Positions 1 to 4,844 of a stretch of 5,366 bases of DNA are shown piece after piece; within the stretch, counting starts at the first letter, position 1, and every line of letters starts with the position of its first letter. The translations under genes were made by a program, and so were the position numbers. The stretch is from NCBI GenBank assembly GCA_030835875.1, contig JAURQY010000134.1:1-5366 (forward strand), in the 5' to 3' direction. Source of the DNA: Nitriliruptorales bacterium (GTDB taxonomy: Bacteria > Actinomycetota > Nitriliruptoria > Nitriliruptorales > Nitriliruptoraceae). The notes beneath the pieces are model-generated. The model searched no databases. It had not been told where the DNA came from and saw nothing but the letters and a program-made list of their open reading frames with translations.

Positions 1-433
1 CATCACACTCGCGCCGCGCCACGTGCGCCGCCGCGCCCGCAAGGAGGCGGAGGAGAACGCGATGCGGCTCCTCGAGCGCGTCCGCATCCCCGAGCAGGCG
101 CACAAGTTCCCGGGCCAGCTCTCCGGTGGCCAGCAGCAGCGAGCTGCGATCGCGCGCTCGCTGGCGATGGAGCCGAAGGTCATGCTCTTCGACGAGCCGA
201 CGTCCGCGCTCGACCCGGAGATGATCAAGGAGGTCCTCGACACGATGGAGGAGCTCGCCGAGTCGGGGATGACGATGATCTGCGTCACCCACGAGATGGG
301 CTTCGCGCGCCACGTCGCTGACCGCGTCGTGTTCATGTCCGACGGCGCGATCGTCGAGGTCGACGACCCCGAGACCATCTTCTCCGACCCGAAGGAGGAG
401 CGGACGAAGCTCTTCCTGTCGCAGGTGCTCTGA
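1..433 (+). CDS. Polar amino acid ABC transporter ATP-binding protein, C-terminal part (5' partial)
   Basis: ATPase subunit of an importer of the polar amino acid (glutamine/glutamate/arginine) family; it would bind the cytoplasmic face of the permease and hydrolyse ATP to drive uptake. The frame is open from base 2 and the fragment has 143 residues before TGA at 431-433. It begins ITLAP, a stretch typical of the GlnQ-type helical domain, so the true start and the Walker A motif lie upstream of the window. Seen in order: ABC signature LSGGQQQR (about residues 41-48), Walker B plus D-loop VMLFDEPTSALD (about 61-72), and the H-loop histidine in VTHEMG. The GTG at 23 is internal, not a start. 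A full-length GlnQ-type protein has about 240-250 residues, so about 100 are missing. The substrate cannot be told from the ATPase; the permease and binding protein are presumably upstream. The family call is very secure. Confidence 0.95.
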   Translation, partial: ITLAPRHVRRRARKEAEENAMRLLERVRIPEQAHKFPGQLSGGQQQRAAIARSLAMEPKVMLFDEPTSALDPEMIKEVLDTMEELAESGMTMICVTHEMGFARHVADRVVFMSDGAIVEVDDPETIFSDPKEERTKLFLSQVL

Positions 434-470
434 GCCCGCCAGGTCTGAGCGCCGGACGTCAGGCCCAGAG
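428..470. terminator. Weak inverted repeat spanning two convergent stop codons
   Basis: The arms are CTCTGAGCC (428-436) and GGCCCAGAG (462-470), with a 25-nt loop. They pair over 9 positions with one A-C mismatch in plus-strand RNA, or a single G-U wobble in minus-strand RNA. The repeat covers both the ABC ATPase stop (431-433) and the cysM stop (459-461), where convergent genes are only 25 bp apart. There is no T-tract on either side. It could act as a bidirectional terminator, better for cysM because of the wobble pair, but the long loop makes this uncertain. Confidence 0.3.
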
Positions 471-1397
471 CGTCCCGCTGATCGCGGTCGCGATCTCCTT
501 CACGTCGCCGGGTGCGTACGCACCGGTCGACAGGTACTTCCACCCACCGTCGGGTGACAGCGCGACGACCTTCGAACCCTCCGGCAGCCGCGCGCACACG
601 CGGATCGCGACCGCGACCGACGCACCGGTCGACACGCCCGCGAAGATGCCCTCCTCCGCGACGAGCCGCCGTGCCGCCTCGAGCGCACGCAGCGAGTCGA
701 CCTTGATCCGCCCGTCGAGCACGTCGAGATCGAGCACCTCGGGCACGTAGCCCTCGTCAAGGTTGCGAAGTCCGTAGACGAGGTCGCCGTACTCGGGCTC
801 CGCCGCGTACACCTTGACGTCAGGGTTCCAGCGCTTGAGCCGCTTCCCCACTCCGGTCACCGTCCCACCGGTCCCGAGCCCACCGACGAACGCCGTCACG
901 TCCGGGAGGTCGGCGATGATCTCGGGTGCCGTCGTCTCGTGGTGCGCGAGCGCGTTCGCGGTGTTGCCGTACTGGAACGGCATGAACACCTCAGGGTCCG
1001 CGGCGGCCATCTCACGCGCGACGCGCACCGAGCCGTTGGAGCCTTCGGTCGCGGGTGAGAGCACGATCTCCGCGCCGAACATCGTGAGCGTCTGCTTGCG
1101 CTCCTCCGACGTGTTCTCGGGCATGACACAGGTCAGCGGATAGCCGCGCACCCGGCAGATCGCGGCGAGCGCGATGCCGGTGTTGCCGCTCGTCGGTTCG
1201 AGCACGCGCTGCCCGGGCTGCAGATGTCCGTAACGCTCAGCCTCACGGATGAGGAACGACGCGACGCGGTCCTTCACCGAACCGGTCGGGTTGTGGCCCT
1301 CCAGCTTCAGGAAGATCTCGTAGCCGGGGGGCGACAGGCGCGGCAGACCGACCAGCGGCGTGCGTCCGACCGCCTGGGAGATGTCCGCGAAACGCAT
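459..1397 (-). CDS. cysM: CysO-dependent, O-phosphoserine-type cysteine synthase CysM
   Basis: PLP-dependent cytoplasmic enzyme of the cysteine synthase/beta-elimination family, 312 residues. The mycobacterial CysM makes an aminoacrylate from O-phospho-L-serine and receives sulfur from the thiocarboxylate of CysO, giving CysO-cysteine. Seen here: PLP lysine K42 in NPTGSVKDR, substrate loop TSGNTG (69-74), PLP phosphate loop GGLGTGGT (172-179) and S256 in GVSTGA. R211 in YGLRNLDEG aligns, from remembered sequence, with R220 of the M. tuberculosis enzyme, the residue that recognises phosphoserine. The C-terminus GTLWA matches the mycobacterial tail (GQLWA) that closes over the active site. The protein is about 11 residues shorter than the mycobacterial one, mainly through a shorter loop after residue 22. 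The ATG at 1397 follows an AGAGG ribosome site with 5-nt spacing. It is last in the cluster, 56 bp after cysO. An ordinary O-acetylserine sulfhydrylase is unlikely given R211, the tail and the neighbours. Confidence 0.95.
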   Translation of the reverse strand: MRFADISQAVGRTPLVGLPRLSPPGYEIFLKLEGHNPTGSVKDRVASFLIREAERYGHLQPGQRVLEPTSGNTGIALAAICRVRGYPLTCVMPENTSEERKQTLTMFGAEIVLSPATEGSNGSVRVAREMAAADPEVFMPFQYGNTANALAHHETTAPEIIADLPDVTAFVGGLGTGGTVTGVGKRLKRWNPDVKVYAAEPEYGDLVYGLRNLDEGYVPEVLDLDVLDGRIKVDSLRALEAARRLVAEEGIFAGVSTGASVAVAIRVCARLPEGSKVVALSPDGGWKYLSTGAYAPGDVKEIATAISGTLWA

Positions 1398-1453
1398 GGG
1401 GACCTCTCAGCGCGAGCGCAGCGGCGCGGCGGGGCCGGACGTGCGCGTGGGGT

Positions 1454-1729
1454 TCAGCGTGCGCCGCCCGCGACGGCCGGCATGATCGAGATCTCGGCAC
1501 CCGCAGGCACGGCCGTCCCCTCGCCATCGAGGTAGCGGATGTCCTCGTCGTCGACGAAGACGTTGACGTAGCCGCGGACCTTGCCGTCCTCGAGGAGGCG
1601 CTCGGCGAGCGCCGGATTGTCGGCGACGAGTGCGGTGAGGACCTCACCGACGGTCGCACCGTCGACCTCCACGCGGGCCTCCCCACCGGTGTGCGGGCGG
1701 AGGACGGTGGGGATACGGACGACGGCCAT
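1454..1729 (-). CDS. cysO: Ubiquitin-like sulfur carrier protein CysO (MoaD/ThiS family) with Gly-Gly-Ala-Arg end
   Basis: Small beta-grasp protein, 91 residues, that carries sulfur as a C-terminal thiocarboxylate for CysM. The N-terminal IPTVLRPHTGG (6-16), the middle VNVFVDDEDIRY and the end MPAVAGG match mycobacterial CysO (about 93 residues) closely. Unlike that protein, which ends in Gly-Gly, this one carries Ala90-Arg91 after Gly88-Gly89; I checked the codons GGC GGC GCA CGC TGA at 1468-1454. The tail must be removed before the glycine can be adenylated, presumably by Mec or another protease. The start is the ATG at 1729, preceded by GAGGTG with 4-nt spacing; the open frame continues upstream to 1933, but that extension overlaps mec and is low-complexity, Arg/Ser-rich sequence unlike the family. 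It lies between mec and cysM as in mycobacteria. The activating E1-like enzyme is not in the window. Confidence 0.94.
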   Translation of the reverse strand: MAVVRIPTVLRPHTGGEARVEVDGATVGEVLTALVADNPALAERLLEDGKVRGYVNVFVDDEDIRYLDGEGTAVPAGAEISIMPAVAGGAR

Positions 1730-1733
1730 CGGG

Positions 1734-1739
1734 CACCTC
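1734..1739 (-). promoter_or_regulatory. Ribosome binding site of cysO
   Basis: GAGGTG on the minus strand, 4 nt before the ATG at 1729. It decides the start of cysO in favour of a 91-residue protein rather than the longer open frame. Confidence 0.7.
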
Positions 1740-1762
1740 GCGAACGTCAGGATCGGCTTCGG

Positions 1763-1783
1763 ACGATGTTCAGAACGATGTTC
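1763..1783 (-). repeat. Possible operator: repeated GAACATCGT with internal dyads
   Basis: On the minus strand GAACATCGT occurs twice, 12 bp apart (1783-1775 and 1771-1763), separated by TCT. The block also holds two small dyads: GAAC-GAT-GTTC (1773-1783) and GTTC-A-GAAC (1768-1776). It is one of the few AT-richer patches in the window and falls just downstream of the putative cysO -10 box, in the expected 5' leader. Such an arrangement is common for repressor sites, but I cannot assign a regulator. Confidence 0.35.
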
Positions 1784-1784
1784 G

Positions 1785-1797
1785 CGCGGAGAGTATC
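1785..1797 (-). promoter_or_regulatory. Possible promoter for cysO-cysM
   Basis: The minus strand reads GATACT at 1797-1792, a fair match to the TAnnnT/TATAAT -10 class, which would place transcription start near 1785 and give a leader of about 56 nt before cysO. No convincing -35 box is visible upstream. If active, it would let cysO and cysM be transcribed separately from the DUF1295 gene and mec. Confidence 0.3.
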
Positions 1798-1826
1798 GGC
1801 CACCTTCCGCACCCCCGAGGTGGCCG
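1797..1826 (-). terminator. Perfect 9-bp hairpin between mec and cysO
   Basis: The arms CGGCCACCT (1797-1805) and AGGTGGCCG (1818-1826) are perfect reverse complements around a 12-nt loop. On the minus strand the hairpin starts 24 nt after the mec stop codon. It has no U-tract, as is common for GC-rich actinobacterial terminators. It could end or attenuate mec transcription, stabilise the mec 3' end, or be a protein-binding dyad overlapping the adjacent -10-like box. Confidence 0.45.
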
Positions 1827-1849
1827 TGCGAACGGTGCGAACGGTGCGG
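1826..1849. repeat. Short 9-bp tandem repeat after mec
   Basis: GTGCGAACG occurs at 1826-1834 and 1835-1843, followed by a partial third copy GTGCGG (1844-1849), beginning directly after the mec stop codon on the minus strand. It is non-coding and probably a small replication-slippage tract. Confidence 0.6.
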
Positions 1850-1850
1850 C

Positions 1851-2306
1851 TCAGCCGACGACGACCGGGACCTCGACGACGGCTCCGGCTCGGATCGTGT
1901 AGGCCCGCACGGCAGGTGCGTCGTGGTCCTCAAGCGTCACGATCGCGTACAGCGCGTCCGGATACGCGGCGTGCCGGATGTCCGTCGCGGACGGGTACGC
2001 CTGGGTGTGGGTGTGCGAGTGGTAGATGACGAGGCCGAGCTCCTCGTCCTCGATCCGCCGCATCGCGCGCAGCAGCTCGCGCGAGTCCATCACGTAGTAG
2101 CGCATGGAGCGTTCGGCGTTCGCGACGGGGATGACCTCGACCCGACCGTCTCGCTGCAGGCCGAGCAGCCCGCACACCTCGTAGGGGAAGTCGGACCACG
2201 CGTGCGCGACGAGCGCGTCGAACACGTCCTGCGGGAGCCGCAGGGCATCGAGGTGTGCCGCGACGACCGGTCGCTCCCCCGTCGTGTCCACCGACGCGGC
2301 GCTCAC
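1851..2306 (-). CDS. mec: JAMM/MPN+ metallopeptidase Mec (CysO-cysteine hydrolase)
   Basis: Zinc-dependent JAMM (Mov34/MPN) peptidase, 151 residues, cytoplasmic. In mycobacteria Mec hydrolyses the CysO-cysteine adduct, freeing cysteine and regenerating CysO. The full metal-site signature is present: E43 in PYEVCG, H96 and H98 in HSHTH, S106 and D109 in PSATD, with the family's 7-residue HxH-to-Ser spacing. An extra histidine, H100, follows directly, where the mycobacterial protein has Ala. VIPVANAERS (58-67) is another family stretch. The start is GTG at 2306, whose bases overlap the stop of the upstream DUF1295 gene (GTGA, 2306-2303), so translation is probably coupled; the local ribosome site is weak. 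The first 17 or so residues look like a non-conserved extension, but no later in-frame start exists before the conserved domain. Because CysO here carries a two-residue tail after Gly-Gly, Mec may also be its maturation protease (inference). Confidence 0.93.
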   Translation of the reverse strand: MSAASVDTTGERPVVAAHLDALRLPQDVFDALVAHAWSDFPYEVCGLLGLQRDGRVEVIPVANAERSMRYYVMDSRELLRAMRRIEDEELGLVIYHSHTHTQAYPSATDIRHAAYPDALYAIVTLEDHDAPAVRAYTIRAGAVVEVPVVVG

Positions 2307-3088
2307 GGGCGCCGTGGTCCGGGGAAGAACGCGTTCGTCCGGCGCACGTACTCCGCATGACCCTCACGCGTGGAGCCGGCCCTGCCCATCCGCTTCTCCG
2401 TGAGCGCGACACCCGAGACCTTGACGATGAGGAACGTCATCAGGAGCGTCCCCAGAGCACCCCACCAGGCACCGACGGCGAGCGCGAGCAGCAGGGAGGA
2501 CCACCACACGACGGTGTCCCCGAAGTAGTTCGGGTGCCGCGTGTAGCGCCACAGGCCCTGGTCCATCACCTTGCCGCGGTTCGCAGGGTCCGCGAGGAAC
2601 CGCGAGAGCTGGTGGTCGCCACCGGCCTCGAACACGAACCCGACGGTCCACACGAGCACCGCCGCCGCGTCGAGGAGCCCGAGCGCACCGCCGTCGACCG
2701 CGGTCGCAGCGAGCAGCGGCACCGAGATCAGCCAGGCGAGCACGGCCTGCAGCAGGAAGACGGTGACGAGGCTGCGAGCGGTGAACGTCTCGGGACGGCG
2801 CTTGCGCATCGCGGCGTAGCGCGCGTCCTCACCGTGACCCCAGTTGCGCCACGTGATGAAGATCGAGAGGCGCAACCCCCAGATCGTCACGAGCGCGAGG
2901 GCGAGCACGGCACGGGTGTCGAAGCCCCCGTCGACGACCGCGTAGGTCCAGGCGAGGACGACGAAGGCGAGCCCCCACACGCGGTCGACGAGGCTCGCGT
3001 CGCGCTGCACGACGCTCGCGACCCACGTCACGACCATCAGGGCCGATGCGGTCCCGAGCCCGACGAGCCAGATCTGCCACAGCGCCAT
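2303..3088 (-). CDS. DUF1295 integral membrane protein (steroid 5-alpha-reductase/ICMT-like fold)
   Basis: Predicted polytopic inner-membrane protein, 261 residues, about seven hydrophobic segments (roughly 3-24, 37-53, 60-79, 105-128, 138-156, 190-211, 212-226). Family hallmarks are seen: DRVWG (35-39), FEAGGDHQLSRF (153-164), GLWRYTRHPNYFGD (178-191) with adjacent VVWW, and a C-terminal YVRRTNAFFPGP. The HPNYFGD region is shared with isoprenylcysteine methyltransferases and sterol/steroid reductases, which bind SAM or NADPH there. The substrate of DUF1295 proteins is not established, and I do not assign one. The ATG at 3088 has an excellent GGAGGA ribosome site (3100-3095) with 6-nt spacing; the open frame runs upstream to 3340, but that part overlaps the divergent udg gene and is Arg-rich shadow sequence. 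It is first in the minus-strand group, and its stop overlaps the mec start. Confidence 0.88.
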   Translation of the reverse strand: MALWQIWLVGLGTASALMVVTWVASVVQRDASLVDRVWGLAFVVLAWTYAVVDGGFDTRAVLALALVTIWGLRLSIFITWRNWGHGEDARYAAMRKRRPETFTARSLVTVFLLQAVLAWLISVPLLAATAVDGGALGLLDAAAVLVWTVGFVFEAGGDHQLSRFLADPANRGKVMDQGLWRYTRHPNYFGDTVVWWSSLLLALAVGAWWGALGTLLMTFLIVKVSGVALTEKRMGRAGSTREGHAEYVRRTNAFFPGPRRP

Positions 3089-3126
3089 CACACGTCCTCC
3101 GCTCCGGGCGAGCCTACGCTGCGCCG
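3089..3126. promoter_or_regulatory. Compact divergent promoter region with two overlapping -10-like boxes
   Basis: Only 38 bp separate the divergent start codons. Plus strand: TACGCT (3115-3120) lies 6 nt before the udg ATG, putting the predicted first transcribed base on the A of that ATG, as in leaderless actinobacterial genes; no ribosome site precedes udg. Minus strand: TAGGCT (3116-3111) would start transcription near 3104, giving a 16-nt leader that holds the GGAGGA site. The two boxes share the TA step at 3115-3116. No clear -35 box is seen for either direction. Confidence 0.45.
3095..3100 (-). promoter_or_regulatory. Ribosome binding site of the DUF1295 gene
   Basis: GGAGGA on the minus strand, 6 nt before the ATG at 3088. 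It fixes the start and excludes the longer open frame that would overlap udg. Confidence 0.8.
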
Positions 3127-3843
3127 ATGCCCTCGACCCCTTCCCGTGACCGCCGGCTCGCCGTGCTCGCCGACGAGATCGTCGCCTGCCAGCGTTGCCC
3201 GCGGCTCGTCGACTGGCGCGAGCAGGTCGCCCACGAGAAGCGGCGTGCGTACGCGGACGAGGTGTACTGGGGCCGACCCGTGCCGGGGTTCGGCGACCCG
3301 GAGGCCTCGCTCCTGATCGTCGGGCTCGCGCCCGGGGCACACGGCGCGAACCGCACCGGACGGATGTTCACCGGTGACCGCTCGGGTGAGGTGCTCTACG
3401 CGTCGCTGCACCGCTGCGGACTCGCGGACCGGCCGACGTCCGTCGCTCGCGACGACGGGCTGACGCTCGCAGGCGTCTGGATCACGAACGCCGTGCGCTG
3501 CGTTCCCCCGGCGAACCGTCCGACGACGGAGGAGCGCGACGAATGCGCACCGTTCCTGACGCGCGAGCTGGCCATCCTCCCGTGGCGTGCGGTGCTCGCT
3601 CTCGGTGCGTTCGGTTGGGACGCGGTCGTGCGGCACGTCGGCGTCGACGGACCGCGGCCACGCTTCGGCCACGGAGCACGAGCGACGCTCGCGGACGGGC
3701 GGCCGCTGCTCGGCAGCTACCACGTCAGCCAGCAGAACACGTTCACCGGCCGGCTCACCCCCGCGATGCTCGACGACGTCGTGCGCGAGGCGATGCAGGC
3801 CGCCGGGCTCCCGCCGCGACGGGTGCGAGGAGGCGTGCGGTGA
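3127..3843 (+). CDS. Family 5 uracil-DNA glycosylase (UdgB type, iron-sulfur)
   Basis: DNA repair glycosylase, 238 residues, that removes uracil and other deaminated bases from DNA to start base excision repair. Motif A, GLAPGAHGANRTGR (66-79) followed by FTGD, is the family 5 (UDGb) form: it has Ala/His/Gly where family 4 carries acidic residues. Motif B is YHVSQQNTF (198-206), with H199. Four cysteines suited to an iron-sulfur cluster are present: C21 and C24 in CQRCPRL, C125 in VRCVPP and C140 in DECAPF. Related UdgB enzymes in Thermus and Mycobacterium act broadly on uracil, hypoxanthine and xanthine. The ATG at 3127 starts just before the conserved cysteine pair; an ATG at 3046 in the same frame would overlap the divergent gene. 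There is no ribosome site, but a -10-like TACGCT 6 nt upstream suggests a leaderless mRNA. Its stop overlaps the sua5 start. Confidence 0.92.
   Translation: MPSTPSRDRRLAVLADEIVACQRCPRLVDWREQVAHEKRRAYADEVYWGRPVPGFGDPEASLLIVGLAPGAHGANRTGRMFTGDRSGEVLYASLHRCGLADRPTSVARDDGLTLAGVWITNAVRCVPPANRPTTEERDECAPFLTRELAILPWRAVLALGAFGWDAVVRHVGVDGPRPRFGHGARATLADGRPLLGSYHVSQQNTFTGRLTPAMLDDVVREAMQAAGLPPRRVRGGVR
3827..3833 (+). promoter_or_regulatory. Ribosome binding site of the sua5 gene
   Basis: GAGGAGG lies inside the 3' end of udg, 6 nt before the GTG at 3840. This near-perfect site decides the start of sua5, whose open frame extends far upstream as shadow sequence within udg. Confidence 0.8.
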
Positions 3844-4844
3844 CGACCCTCCGCCTCACGTCCTCGCACGACGACCTCGCACGTGCGGCCGAGATCCTTT
3901 GCGCGGGAGGACTCGTCGCGATCCCGACCGAGACCGTCTACGGGCTCGCGGTCCGCGCGGACGACGCCGACGCGGTCGCACGCCTGTACGTGGCGAAGGA
4001 CCGGCCTGCGGACAACCCGCTGATCGTGCACGTCGCCGACGTGGACGCGGTCCTCTCGGTCGCCCGCGAGGTGACGCCGCTCGCCCGCGACCTCCTCGCA
4101 CGCTTCGCACCCGGACCGCTGACGCTCGTCCTGCCCGCGCGCGACGACGTGCCCGATGCGGTGACGGCCGGGCTCGACACGGTCGCCGTGCGCATCCCTG
4201 ACCACCCCGTCGCGCTCGCCCTGCTCCATCTGGCCGGGGTGCCGCTCGCCGCTCCCAGCGCGAACCGCTCGACGAGGCCTTCGCCCACGCGCGTCGAGCA
4301 CGTGCTCGCCGATCTCGACGGGCGCATCGACGCGGTGGTCGACGGGGGACCGACGCGCGTCGGGCTCGAGTCGACCGTCGTCGATGCACGCGGCGTGGTC
4401 CCCATCGTGCTGCGCGAGGGCGGCGTCACGCACGAGATGCTCGGCGTGACGGGCGTCGCGGAAGCCCGGACGTCTGCGCATCGCTCCCCCGGGACGCGTC
4501 ATCGGCACTACGCGCCCGCGCTGCCGGTCCATCTCGCCGAACCCGGCACCGGACCGGGCGTCGCCGTGGCGCTCGTCGCCGAGCTCGGCGGCCCCGTCGG
4601 CCTCATCGCCGTCCGCGCGTCCGGCGCGCTCGAGCCGCTGACCGCCACCGACGTCACCGTCCTCGCGGTGCCTCGCGACGCGGCCGAGCTCGGTGCCGAG
4701 ATGTTCACACTCCTGCGAGCGGCCGAGTCGCGCGGCGTCGCCGCCGTCGTCGTCGAGGCGGTCGCCGAGGAGGGCATCGGGCGTGCGGTCATGGACCGGT
4801 TGCGTCGCGCCGCCGACGCAACCGCACCGACGTCAGCGTCCTGA
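3840..4844 (+). CDS. L-threonylcarbamoyladenylate synthase, Sua5 type (YrdC + Sua5 domains)
   Basis: Makes threonylcarbamoyl-AMP from threonine, bicarbonate and ATP; the TsaD complex then transfers the group to A37 of ANN-decoding tRNAs to form t6A. It has 334 residues, the usual length of the two-domain Sua5 form rather than the short TsaC/YrdC. YrdC domain (about 8-195): PTETVYGL (29-36), KDRPADNPL (53-61), PGPLTLVLPA (91-100), VRIPDHP (117-123), PSAN (139-142) and ESTVVD (177-182). The linker SPGTRHRHYAP (216-226) is the Sua5 hallmark that caps the active site, followed by the C-terminal Sua5 domain with EGIGRAVMDRLRRAA near the end. The start is GTG at 3840, overlapping the udg TGA as GTGA, so the two are very likely co-transcribed and translationally coupled. 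The last 12 bp overlap the convergent oxidoreductase gene, and its final codons hold a strong hairpin. The neighbour udg has no known link with tRNA modification. Confidence 0.95.
   Translation: MTTLRLTSSHDDLARAAEILCAGGLVAIPTETVYGLAVRADDADAVARLYVAKDRPADNPLIVHVADVDAVLSVAREVTPLARDLLARFAPGPLTLVLPARDDVPDAVTAGLDTVAVRIPDHPVALALLHLAGVPLAAPSANRSTRPSPTRVEHVLADLDGRIDAVVDGGPTRVGLESTVVDARGVVPIVLREGGVTHEMLGVTGVAEARTSAHRSPGTRHRHYAPALPVHLAEPGTGPGVAVALVAELGGPVGLIAVRASGALEPLTATDVTVLAVPRDAAELGAEMFTLLRAAESRGVAAVVVEAVAEEGIGRAVMDRLRRAADATAPTSAS
4797..4824 (-). terminator. Perfect 11-bp hairpin, likely terminator of the convergent oxidoreductase gene
   Basis: The arms CGGTTGCGTCG (4797-4807) and CGACGCAACCG (4814-4824) are exact reverse complements around a 6-nt loop. 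On the minus strand the hairpin begins 8 nt past the oxidoreductase stop (4835-4833), a good terminator position. On the plus strand it lies inside the last codons of sua5, ending 17 nt before the TGA. There is no U-tract on the minus side. It might act on both transcripts. Confidence 0.55.

Noticed and set aside
1398..1453. Regulatory element in the cysO-cysM gap
   Set aside because: Apart from the cysM ribosome site, this GC-rich 56-bp stretch shows no convincing hairpin or promoter box.
1763..1783. LexA/SOS box suggested by GAAC...GTTC
   Set aside because: The GAAC and GTTC half-sites are 3 bp apart, not the 4 bp of the Gram-positive/actinobacterial LexA box, and the neighbouring genes are not SOS genes.
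1730..1933. Longer CysO with a 68-residue N-terminal extension
   Set aside because: The extension overlaps mec, is Arg/Ser/His-rich, and is not seen in the family. The ATG at 1729 has a good ribosome site and matches the conserved N-terminus.
1581..2360. Plus-strand open frame (259 codons) across cysO, the gap and mec
   Set aside because: It is antisense to two conserved genes and a non-coding gap, and has Arg/Val/Asp-rich composition without motifs.
2255..3316. Long plus-strand open frame (353 codons) antisense to the DUF1295 gene
   Set aside because: Its product is Arg/Pro/Glu/His-rich low-complexity sequence with no recognisable domain. The opposite strand carries a clear conserved membrane protein. 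Long open shadow frames are expected at this GC content.
3088..3723. Minus-strand open frame (211 codons) antisense to udg, abutting the DUF1295 start
   Set aside because: It has no domain or ribosome site, and its composition is typical of a reverse-frame shadow of the udg gene.
3717..4532. Minus-strand open frame (271 codons) antisense to sua5
   Set aside because: The translation is Arg/Asp/His-rich with no family features, and it lies fully opposite a well-conserved YrdC domain.
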